Shown here: in pieces, positions 45,801 through 52,366 of the stretch
Position numbering within the stretch: the first letter of the stretch is position 1
Layout: each line of letters begins with the position of its first letter
From: Desulfurivibrio dismutans
Lineage (GTDB): Bacteria > Desulfobacterota > Desulfobulbia > Desulfobulbales > Desulfurivibrionaceae
Reading direction: 5' to 3'
Length of the DNA stretch: 64,000 nt
NCBI RefSeq assembly: GCF_029210385.1
Contig: NZ_JARGDQ010000001.1
Location: forward strand, 248,001 to 312,000
The notes under the pieces: model-generated
Databases searched by the model: none
What the model was told of the DNA's origin: nothing
What the model saw: only the letters and a program-made list of their open reading frames with translations
Program-made: the position numbers and the translations under genes

Positions 45801-46750
45801 CCGGCGGCCAGCCAACGGTAGCCGCTTTTCCTGGCGCGGCGGTCAAGCTTTCGCAGCGTGGGGTGCATGCCGTCGAGGATGTGGCCGGTAAGCCATAGAT
45901 CAGCCAGGCCGGAAAAAAGAGTGATAATGCCATTACCGGCGGCATCATTGGTGGCGCCGGCGGCGGCCGTCGGCAAAGCCGGGCACAGCAGTTGGTCACT
46001 GCTGACCTGGTTGTCCAGCCGAGTGGTCACGCCGTGGAGGAGGCGATACACCGGCAGCAGAGGATTGTGGGGTTGAACTCTGGTCAGTTCGATGGTGGTT
46101 TTGCTGATCAGGGCCAGGTGGCGGTGGTTATCTTCGGCCAGCAGGCTCAGGAGCATGATGATTCCTTCAAAGCCGGTAAAAAAGGCGCTCGGATTACCCT
46201 CCCGGCGACGTAGCCGACTCAGATCGCCTTTGAATGAGCGGATGGCAGCCGGAAAATCGCCGACCAGGAAGTAAAGCCATCCCCGCAGGCCGCAGGCGCT
46301 GAGCTTGTGCCGGTGTCGCCGAAAAAAATCCGTCGCCGGGCCGGTTTCTCCCCGTAAAAGCAGGGCGGCCATCAGCAGATAAAGAAAAGGTTGCTGAAAT
46401 TCTCGGGTCAGCCCGGCCAAAGCTGCCGGTTGCCGCAGGAAGTCGATCTGCGGTTGCAGGTCGATGAGGCGGGCAATATGGTCCCGGAAAATTTCCTGCA
46501 ACGCATAAAGCCTGACCTGGGCCGGCAAGGCGGCAAAGCGTGCCGGCTCAAAAGGCTGGGCGCAGAGGGTGAGTACGGGATTGGGAAAATCAGCCCGCTG
46601 CTTGAAGTTGAACCACTGCAGCATGGCGTCTTGGAAGCCATCCAGATCATTCCCCTGCAGGGCCTCTTTAAGCCGCTCGCTAATCTGCCGGTATTCCGCG
46701 GCTGGCGGCGGACTTGTCGCCATGGTCGGCGCCCGGTCAGGTTGTTGCAT
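42839..46750 (-). CDS. SNF2-family helicase with large uncharacterised N-terminal region
   Basis: 1303 residues. The C-terminal ~500 are a complete SNF2 motor: DDMGLGKTIQALALLL (Walker A), VVAPTSLCLNWQEEARRF, LDEAQAIKN (Walker B), TGTPLENHLTELW, LVFSQFVDHL-type motif IV, NLTAADYVIHLDPWWNPA and SDRAHRIGQKKPVTIYRLI. The N-terminal ~800 are unlike RapA: helical, TPR-like at 20-300, then a beta-rich region of about 400 residues with no motif I can name. Bacterial proteins of this kind (SNF2-related, sometimes with SWIM zinc finger) have no firm function; I see no CxCx zinc finger here. ATG 46750 follows GAGG. It may be transcribed with the downstream sensor kinase. Confidence 0.9.
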   Translation of the reverse strand: MQQPDRAPTMATSPPPAAEYRQISERLKEALQGNDLDGFQDAMLQWFNFKQRADFPNPVLTLCAQPFEPARFAALPAQVRLYALQEIFRDHIARLIDLQPQIDFLRQPAALAGLTREFQQPFLYLLMAALLLRGETGPATDFFRRHRHKLSACGLRGWLYFLVGDFPAAIRSFKGDLSRLRRREGNPSAFFTGFEGIIMLLSLLAEDNHRHLALISKTTIELTRVQPHNPLLPVYRLLHGVTTRLDNQVSSDQLLCPALPTAAAGATNDAAGNGIITLFSGLADLWLTGHILDGMHPTLRKLDRRARKSGYRWLAAGFQSLLPTDGRRQPDAFPVSWHLGALVKTTEPWRRAVMALHHDHPPIPPDRADSRRLAWLLRYREEQDHYGLRPVLQQRRQDGTWSRGRPVALHRLIKLADGPSDKHRSQPPPDALLPLTPQDQAICRCLAHQPQSRGGGFTSTPQLNLQLLVGHPHLFLADDPRQRLQVEHGQPTLLIEPEPPKQVRLRLHPFPPPAGQVLFRRDETAFQVISYTPALLELAARLGPEGTTRPLDNPAALGEMLTELPPDLAVFSCLDLQLPDCEPIRPDNRIIIQFFPTASGLRLRLRVRPLGQHGPDLCPGDGPPLLWAKISDHRYRLHRDLTAETSQARELATRCNLEWPPEPKSQGVDHDPSTWTLSTPQVCLDFLTRLQEQTPPVPQEWPAGRGFSVSPTIELQRLQLKISKKNDWFGLSGTLQLDDGLVMELDSLLRAARRGKGRFIPLGNGRFLSLSNELKRKIDEIEAFAEIRQGEVKLHPLAVRLLLDSNANQEPRERLQVTTDQHWQKFLARLQQNREQQAPPPAGLQTRLRHYQLTGYRWLRQMADLQLGACLADDMGLGKTIQALALLLARSAQGPGLVVAPTSLCLNWQEEARRFAPALKVIHYAGRQRSQLLDHLGAGDLVVCSYGMLQRDAGLLAAVHWHTIVLDEAQAIKNFLAKRSRAAMRLQSNCKLITTGTPLENHLTELWTLFRFINPGLLGSLEQFSKKFIVPIEQHDDQTARQRLKKLLTPFILRRLKDEVLPELPPRTDITLQVTMHREEAAMYEALRRQARATLKNGDGTHRPGAPLQVLAEIMKLRRACCHPRLVLPDSTLSGAKLDLFAKVVTELLENRHRILVFSQFVDHLAIIRQYLNEQQISYQYFDGATPARIRQQRVQAFQAGEGQLFLISLRAGGMGLNLTAADYVIHLDPWWNPAVEEQASDRAHRIGQKKPVTIYRLITTGTIEEKIRELHRRKSRLATELLDTNRSGPPRSYDELLALLEK

Positions 46751-47071
46751 TGGTACCTCGGAGTAGCATTGCAGGAGAGGTGGTGACTGACTTATGCATC
46801 GGAAAAAACTATATTGTATTCGACTTGCGGCAAAGGGGCGATCAATTTTTTTATCGTTTGATAATTATTCTTCTTGCATGCTGTTGGATGAGTGCCTAAT
46901 ATTGACAATGTCGTCGGTGGGGCTGGCAAATTGTAGCGGTCGTTGACTCCTCGGCAGCGGCGGCAGAACCTGATCCTCGGTAATCGTTGCCGTTACGGCG
47001 GCGATAAGGTTTCTGTCGTTAGTTATAACTGATGGCGACTGGGAGCGGCCGTTCCCTTGTCAACAATCAAT
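46751..47071. other. Intergenic region upstream of SNF2 gene
   Basis: About 320 bases with no gene. The part next to the SNF2 gene (46801-46900) is AT-rich and could hold its promoter. An imperfect hairpin ATCGTTGCCG-TTA-CGGCGGCGAT lies at 46982-47004. The right end CAATCAAT (47064-47071) is the left target duplication of the adjacent mobile element. Confidence 0.4.
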
Positions 47072-47205
47072 GTAACTATTCAGCTCATTCTGGCACGTAA
47101 CTGTTCAGCAGTGCCCCGGGTTGCGATAAGCCAAGTCGGCGTATCAGACATCAGGTATTCAAGCCGACCTGATCGGCGCAAGATGGGGTGCTGCTGGACA
47201 GTTAC
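47072..47205. mobile_element. Non-coding IS66-type MITE with 8 bp target duplication
   Basis: A 134 base element flanked by identical CAATCAAT at 47064-47071 and 47206-47213. Its ends are inverted: GTAACTATTCAGC on the left and the complement of 47193-47205, GTAACTGTCCAGC, on the right (11 of 13). A second left-type copy, GTAACTGTTCAGCAGTGCCCC-like, starts at 47098 and matches the right end at 18 of 21. Ends beginning GTAA and 8 bp duplications are characteristic of the IS66 family. There is no open frame for a transposase. Inside are ATCAGGT/ACCTGAT (47149-47155, 47166-47172) and GTCGGC/GCCGAC pairings. It ends about 20 bases before the hemerythrin ribosome site. Confidence 0.75.
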
Positions 47206-47236
47206 CAATCAATAATTTTTTTTGGAGGTAGCAACC

Positions 47237-47644
47237 ATGGCGATGTTTGAGTGGAAGGACGAGTACAGTGTCAATATCCGGGAGATTGACGAGCAGCATA
47301 GGCAACTGGTGGCCATGATCAACGAGTTGCACGAGGCGATGATGCAGCAGCGGGCCAAAGATGTACTGGGTGGTTTGCTCAACAAGCTGGTTTCATACTG
47401 CGCCAATCACTTTGCCGTCGAAGAGCGGCTGATGCAAACCCACGGTTACCCGGAGTACGCCTCCCACAAAGCCAAGCACGAAAAGATGACGGCCAAGGTG
47501 ATGGCCCTGCAGAATGACCTCAAGTCCGGCAAGGTCAATCTCACCGTCGAAGTGTCGCAATTTCTCAAAGACTGGCTGGATAAACACATCCTGGGCACCG
47601 ACAAAAAATACGCAGCACATCTCAACAGCAAAGGGGTTAACTAG
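47237..47644 (+). CDS. Bacteriohemerythrin
   Basis: A 135-residue single-domain hemerythrin that binds O2 (or NO) at a non-heme di-iron site. All seven canonical ligands are present: H21, H58, E62, H77, H81, H117 and D122, within EIDEQHRQLV, NHFAVEERLM, HKAKH and DKHILGTDKKY. In anaerobes such proteins are tied to oxygen scavenging or sensing; no sensor domain is fused here. The start ATG 47237 has GGAGG at 47224-47228; a TTG at 47222 lies inside the ribosome site and is rejected. The upstream MITE ends 32 bases before the start and may have displaced or supplied its promoter. Confidence 0.95.
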   Translation: MAMFEWKDEYSVNIREIDEQHRQLVAMINELHEAMMQQRAKDVLGGLLNKLVSYCANHFAVEERLMQTHGYPEYASHKAKHEKMTAKVMALQNDLKSGKVNLTVEVSQFLKDWLDKHILGTDKKYAAHLNSKGVN

Positions 47645-47663
47645 GAAAACGGGTTTGTTTTCC
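47644..47663 (+). terminator. Hairpin after the hemerythrin gene
   Basis: GGAAAAC (47644-47650) pairs with GTTTTCC (47657-47663) around a six base loop and is followed by CTTTAG, right at the hemerythrin stop. It lies between two convergent genes and could serve both directions, though the stem is short and A/T rich. Confidence 0.45.
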
Positions 47664-47672
47664 CTTTAGTGC

Positions 47673-48593
47673 TTACCTCGCCGCAAGATACGGCGCCCCG
47701 TGACCGCTGGCGCCGTATTTTCTCCGGTATTTGTTCTGCAGCTCAAGCAGCCGGCCCAGGTATTCTTCTCGCTGTCGGAGGGTTTCGGCGGCCGGGAGTT
47801 CCGCCAGCAGGCTGCCTATGGCTGGGCGGATGTCCAGCCCGTGGCGGTTGATGCCCTCCTCGTTGGCCCGGTCCAGAATCAACACCGAATAATAGGTGGT
47901 CAGCAGCCGTATGCGGGTGTCACGGCGGAAAAGGTAGGATCTCCCGCCCAGGGTGTTAAGAAAAAAACCGGCGTATTCGTAAAGGGCCGGCAGGGGCAAG
48001 GCCAACTGCAGGCTGCTGTTTTGGCACTCTTCGGCGATTATGGACCAGCGGTACAGCAGGGCTAGAATATTTTCCAGGTCTGCCCTCTCTTCTTGTATGA
48101 CCTCCTTGAGCAGCCAGAGATCTTTCAGGCCCAGCATCCGGTACAAATGGGCGGTGTTGCTGAGTACCGTGTAAATATCGTCGGTTTCGCCACTGACCGC
48201 CGGAGGGTTGGCCAACAGCCGTTCCGTCAGGTGCTTGAAGTGGGTCAGGCTGTCTGTGGGCAATTCCCTTTGCCCGATGTAGCCCCGCCGGTCCAAGTGG
48301 GCGAAAAATTCTTGGATCTGGTCGCTGACCTGTTGGCATTCATCCGGTTCTTCGGCGGGAAGGGGCAGCGGCGCAGCGGGCCGTCGTTCGGGTCCGGTCG
48401 GTTCCGGGGTGATCAGCGCGGGAGTGTCCGGTCGTTCAGCACCTGGCGGTTCGTAGTGTACCGCCGGCTGGCGCGGCGTCAGGGCGAAAAACCACAGCAA
48501 CAGGCCAAGGCCGATGATCATTATCAGGATCAGCAGGGCAATCGGCAGCAGGGATTTCTGCCGGGGGGCGGCACGTTTCTTGGTATCTGGCAT
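47673..48593 (-). CDS. Membrane-anchored protein of unknown function
   Basis: A 306-residue protein I do not recognise. After a basic start (MPDTKKRAAPRQKS) there is one transmembrane helix at about 16-40, a Pro/Glu-rich linker (about 45-85) and a helical domain of about 220 residues. That domain has LTHFKHLTERLLANPP, NTAHLYRMLGLKDLWLLKEV and ALYEYAGFFLNTLGGRSYLFRRD, so it probably sits in the periplasm as a globular helical domain. No catalytic motif or cysteine pattern is seen. Start 48593 is preceded by GGGAGG; longer in-frame codons to 48656 are rejected. Convergent with hemerythrin; the hairpin cluster is upstream. Confidence 0.75.
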   Translation of the reverse strand: MPDTKKRAAPRQKSLLPIALLILIMIIGLGLLLWFFALTPRQPAVHYEPPGAERPDTPALITPEPTGPERRPAAPLPLPAEEPDECQQVSDQIQEFFAHLDRRGYIGQRELPTDSLTHFKHLTERLLANPPAVSGETDDIYTVLSNTAHLYRMLGLKDLWLLKEVIQEERADLENILALLYRWSIIAEECQNSSLQLALPLPALYEYAGFFLNTLGGRSYLFRRDTRIRLLTTYYSVLILDRANEEGINRHGLDIRPAIGSLLAELPAAETLRQREEYLGRLLELQNKYRRKYGASGHGAPYLAAR

Positions 48594-48747
48594 GGGACCA
48601 AGACCTCCCGCAAGCGGGCGCAGATGGTGCTGATTGGCCGTCAAGGGGGCGACCAATCAGTTTAACTGTGGATCAATATCCTAGGATAATAGCCGGGGCG
48701 GAAATACCGGTCAATGAAAAATGACGATCTGGCAGGTGACGAGTTAG

Positions 48748-48892
48748 CAGCCCGTTGGAAAACGGGCTGGTAGCGGCCCATGGATGGGCCGCCGAATTTA
48801 GTGGCACTGAAAGTGGCAATGAATTCGTGAGGTTGGCCAAAGCCATCTTTGGCCAACCGTTAGTTGAAAAAGCCAGGGATGGCTTTTTCAAC
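48748..48892. repeat. Cluster of five consecutive hairpins
   Basis: Five stems follow each other: CAGCCCGTT/AACGGGCTG (48748-48769), GCGGCCCAT/ATGGGCCGC (48773-48792), GAATT/AATTC enclosing CACT/AGTG (48794-48826), GTTGGCCAAAG/CTTTGGCCAAC (48832-48857) and GTTGAAAAAGCC/GGCTTTTTCAAC (48863-48892). Several are separated by TTAG or GTAG. They lie in the 456 base gap (48594-49049) between divergent genes, which otherwise holds no gene. Together they look like accumulated palindromic repeats. Confidence 0.75.
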
Positions 48893-49049
48893 GGACTGTT
48901 AGTGGTCATTGGGGCAGCCGGTGTGGCCCCCCTGCTGGTTCAGAAAAATACAGGTTGTCAAAGCTGGGGAAAAAGGTAACCATCATACATCGACGGGGCG
49001 GCGAAAACCATTGGCGGCAGGCCAATATCCCAAAGCGGGCGGGGAAGTG

Positions 49050-49634
49050 ATGGAAGAGGTTAGAAAAAAGAAAAAGTGGCTGGAGCGTTACATGCCTTTC
49101 ATTGCTCGCAGCCCGGAAATGCAGGTGGAGTGGCTGGCCCAGGCGTTACGCCGTCAGGTACTGGCCAGTAATGAGATCACGCCGTATATCAGACTGTTGC
49201 TGGAGAGCGAAGATTCCGGGATCAGGAGTCGGATCCGGGCGTCTCTGCAGGAGTTGGATTATTGGATGATCGAACGTCTGGTGGAGGCGGCCGACATCTA
49301 TGACACCCCCAAACTCTTTTCCATCTTGCCCGACTGCACGGTGGAGCAGGTGATGACAGCCTTGGGGAAAGAGGCGCCGCCTTACGAACAGCACCCGCGC
49401 CTGGTCCGCGATCGCCTTTTTTATGCCGTTTATTCCCGGGCCCCTCATCTCTTTGCCCCGGCGGCGGCCAAGCTGCGGGTAAGCGGCCGGGCGCCGCTGG
49501 ACTTCGATGAAACCCATCGCCGCTTTCTGGAATTGTTGGAAGATGAAAAACTGCTCAGCGCCCTTTATCCCAAAGCCAAGGCCAGGGGAGATATTGATCT
49601 CAAGGATCTGGAAGCGCTGCAATCTTTGTTTTAG
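49050..49634 (+). CDS. Conserved-looking protein of unknown function
   Basis: A 194-residue soluble protein, not recognised. It is mainly helical: MEEVRKKKKWLERYMPFIARSPEMQ at the start, then LRRQVLASNEITPYIRLLLES, IRASLQELDYWMIERLVEAADIYD and FLELLEDEKLLSALYPKAKARGDIDLKDLEALQSLF. There is no signal peptide, membrane segment or catalytic motif. Start 49050 follows GGGGAAG. Only eight bases separate it from folE2, and folE2 from the nucleotidyltransferase gene, so the three probably form an operon; that may point to nucleotide or tRNA metabolism but is weak evidence. Confidence 0.75.
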   Translation: MEEVRKKKKWLERYMPFIARSPEMQVEWLAQALRRQVLASNEITPYIRLLLESEDSGIRSRIRASLQELDYWMIERLVEAADIYDTPKLFSILPDCTVEQVMTALGKEAPPYEQHPRLVRDRLFYAVYSRAPHLFAPAAAKLRVSGRAPLDFDETHRRFLELLEDEKLLSALYPKAKARGDIDLKDLEALQSLF

Positions 49635-49642
49635 GAAAAATA

Positions 49643-50638
49643 ATGTATAACCGGCAAGTTGAATCAGGGAGGACGGCGGCCTCGGAGGAGGCAAGCGCTC
49701 CCGCTTCCTTTTTTCCCGCCCATCGACACCGGCAGGTGCTTGCGGATTGCCTCGATGTGCCCGGCCAGTTGCCGACGGTGGCCATCCCCCTGGATGCCGT
49801 GGGGATCAGCGCCAAGACCGTCTGGATCAGGCTGCCCCAAGGCCGGTTACCTTTTGATCTGCGTTTGGAGGTCGATCTGGCGGCCCATCGGCGAGGGATT
49901 CACATGTCACGCCTGGAAGAGGCGATCAGTGCTCTGCATGAGGTGGAGTTCGCCCAGGCGGGGCAGTATGCCCTGGAATTGGCCCGCCTGGCGGTGCCAG
50001 GCCAGGAATCCCGCCGGGGACGGGTGGAGTTGCGCGGTCGGTTGCCCCGCATAAGCCGTACCGGGGTCAGTGGCCGCCATTCCCTGGATGCTTATGACCT
50101 GCGGGTGGAGGTGGACCTGGATGGTGCCGAAGTAACGTGGCGCTGGCGGATGGGGGTGGGGGTGGGGGTTCATCATATCACCGCCTGTCCTTGCACTCAG
50201 GCCTATAATCAGCTGCTGCTGAGCACCGCCGGCGAAAATCCGGTGGCGGACTCCAGCCCCATCCTGCAGCCCACCCATTCCCAGCGTTCCCATACTACGC
50301 TGATGGTGGTGGCGACCCATGAGACCGAAGCCGAGAAGGTGCCCGAGGCGGCCACGCCGTCCCAGGAACAGCTACTGCAGTGCCTGGCCGCCGCCCTCCA
50401 CTTGAGCCAGGATCTGTTGAAGCGCCCCGACGAGGCGGAGCTGGTCTATGCCTCCCACCGTCATCCGCAGTTTGCTGAAGATACGGTGCGGGAGACGGCC
50501 CAGGCGGCGGGCCGGCTTCTCGGTCCGGTGCTGCCGCCGGCCTCGCGGCTGCTGATTAACACGGTGGGCCTGGAGAGTATCCACAGCCATGATGTCCATT
50601 GCCGGCTGGAAACCACTTTGGCCGCGCTGTCCGGGTAA
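49643..50638 (+). CDS. folE2: GTP cyclohydrolase FolE2 (type IB)
   Basis: Converts GTP to dihydroneopterin triphosphate, first step of folate and queuosine precursors, with a metal site different from zinc-dependent FolE. The 331-residue protein has VGISAKTVWIRLP, AHRRGIHMSRLEEAI, HHITACPCTQAYNQL with the metal-site cysteine, THSQRSHTT and NTVGLESIHSHDVH. Length is somewhat above the usual 270-310 because of a variable stretch at about 230-245. The N-terminal 25 residues are non-conserved. FolE2 is often used under zinc limitation; I saw no Zur-type operator. In an apparent operon with the genes on either side. Confidence 0.95.
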   Translation: MYNRQVESGRTAASEEASAPASFFPAHRHRQVLADCLDVPGQLPTVAIPLDAVGISAKTVWIRLPQGRLPFDLRLEVDLAAHRRGIHMSRLEEAISALHEVEFAQAGQYALELARLAVPGQESRRGRVELRGRLPRISRTGVSGRHSLDAYDLRVEVDLDGAEVTWRWRMGVGVGVHHITACPCTQAYNQLLLSTAGENPVADSSPILQPTHSQRSHTTLMVVATHETEAEKVPEAATPSQEQLLQCLAAALHLSQDLLKRPDEAELVYASHRHPQFAEDTVRETAQAAGRLLGPVLPPASRLLINTVGLESIHSHDVHCRLETTLAALSG

Positions 50639-50646
50639 GGCGAACC

Positions 50647-52185
50647 ATGGCACCAGCCGGCCGTGACTCCGATCAGTGCCGCCTGGAGTCCGCCCTGCAG
50701 GCGGTTTTGCACCGCCGGGGCCAACCGCCGCTCTACCTGGCCGGGGGAGCGGTGCGCGACCGGCTGGGTGGCGGTTCTCGGTCCCCGGAAGAGGATTTCG
50801 GGTTGAGCCGGGATCTGGACTTTACCCTGCCGGCCGGAGCGGTGGCCTTTGCCCGGGAGCTGTCCTTTGAACTGGGCGGCACCCTGGTGGTGCTGGACCG
50901 GCAACACGATGTGGCCCGGGTGGTTTGGCGGGGCCGGGAACTGGACTTTGCCGCCTTTCGCGAAGGTGCCGGGAGCATCGAAGAAGACCTGGCCCGTCGT
51001 GATTTTACCATCAACGCCATGGCCTGGTGGCTCAATCCGGCCGGTGAGGCGCTGACGTTGACCATGGGCGCCTCCCCAGGGAACGCCCCCTCCGGCCGTC
51101 TGCTGGACCCCTGCAACGGCCGGGTTGATCTGGCGACCGGGCTGATCCGGGTTACCGGTCCGGAAGCTTTCCGGGCCGACCCGTTGCGGCTGCTGCGTGC
51201 CTATCGCTTTCAGGCCGTTTTGGGTTTTGACCTCGAACCTGAAACGGAGGGCTTGCTCGGGAGTTGCGCGGCCGGGATCGACACCGTGGCCGTTGAACGT
51301 ATTCGGGCCGAATTGGACGAGATTATGGCGGCCCCCGCCGGCGTCCGGGCCCTTACGGCCATGGCGGCATCCGGGCTGCTTTCGCGGGTGCTGCCGGAAT
51401 TGGCCGCCGGTTGCGGGCTGGCCCAGCCGGACAGCCATCATCTTGATGTGGCCGGGCACTCGCTGGAAACCCTGGCGCAATTGATGGCGGTGCTGGCCGC
51501 TCCGGCCCGATTTTTCCCCGACTCCCATTACCATTTGGTCGCTTACTGCGACGATCCCGGGCATTCCCACCGTGAACTCGCCTTGCGCTGGGCGGCCCTG
51601 CTTCATGATGTGGGCAAGCCCGCCACCGGGAGCCGCCGGGGTGGCAGGCTTACTTTCTACCATCATGATCGGGTTGGGGCCGAACTTTGCGACCGGCTGG
51701 CTCGCCGCCTGCGGTTCAGCCGGTCGCGCCGCAACCTGCTGCAGTTGCTGGTGCGGCATCACATGTGGCCTTTTCACCTCAACAACGCCCGCCGCCGAAC
51801 CGGAATTAAACCCCGGGCCTGTCTGCGCCTGGTGCGGGCTATGGGAGATGACCTGCCGGCCCTATTCCTTTTGGCCATGGCCGACAGTCTGGCCGGCCGG
51901 GGGCCGGGCAAGCCGCCGGCCATGGAAGCGGAACTGGCGGCCCTGCATGCCGAAGTGATGCGGGTGGCCGAGGAACACCTGGCGCCGGTGCTGCGCCGAC
52001 CGCCGCTGCTCAATGGTCATGATTTGCGTGAGGAGTTGGGCTTGACGCCCGGGCCATGTTTCAAGGAAATCCTTGATGGCCTGGAACAGGCTCGGGTGGA
52101 TGGGGCGGTGGTCACCCGGGGGGAGGCCCTGGCCTGGGTGCGCAATTTTCTTGCCACCCGAGCAACCCCGAACCAGAGGCAATAA
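50647..52185 (+). CDS. CCA tRNA nucleotidyltransferase / poly(A) polymerase with HD domain
   Basis: Class II nucleotidyltransferase of 512 residues. The head domain shows LYLAGGAVRDRLGG, DLDFTLP (catalytic Asp pair), RRDFTINAMAWW and DPLRLLRAYRFQAVLGF. After the neck and body comes an HD phosphohydrolase domain with AALLHDVGKPATG, and later LLVRHHM. Whether it adds CCA, only part of CCA, or poly(A) cannot be told from the sequence; HD-containing forms are often full CCA enzymes with phosphatase activity. ATG 50647 follows AAGG; upstream in-frame codons overlap folE2 and are rejected. Inserts rich in Gly/Ser (about 40-48 and 140-150) are mildly unusual. Confidence 0.9.
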   Translation: MAPAGRDSDQCRLESALQAVLHRRGQPPLYLAGGAVRDRLGGGSRSPEEDFGLSRDLDFTLPAGAVAFARELSFELGGTLVVLDRQHDVARVVWRGRELDFAAFREGAGSIEEDLARRDFTINAMAWWLNPAGEALTLTMGASPGNAPSGRLLDPCNGRVDLATGLIRVTGPEAFRADPLRLLRAYRFQAVLGFDLEPETEGLLGSCAAGIDTVAVERIRAELDEIMAAPAGVRALTAMAASGLLSRVLPELAAGCGLAQPDSHHLDVAGHSLETLAQLMAVLAAPARFFPDSHYHLVAYCDDPGHSHRELALRWAALLHDVGKPATGSRRGGRLTFYHHDRVGAELCDRLARRLRFSRSRRNLLQLLVRHHMWPFHLNNARRRTGIKPRACLRLVRAMGDDLPALFLLAMADSLAGRGPGKPPAMEAELAALHAEVMRVAEEHLAPVLRRPPLLNGHDLREELGLTPGPCFKEILDGLEQARVDGAVVTRGEALAWVRNFLATRATPNQRQ

Positions 52186-52366
52186 CCGGCGAAATGTTAA
52201 CAAAAAAATTGACCCGCCCGGTGACAACAAGTTACGCTGGCAAACGATTGGTAATCATTGACCAGGGTCAGGGTAACCGGCGGCGTCAGTTACCGGCGTA
52301 CAGCCGGGCCACGGGTCTGTGTTTACAGTACGGCCACCGCCGCCGCAGTCTTTTAAGGAGATAAAA

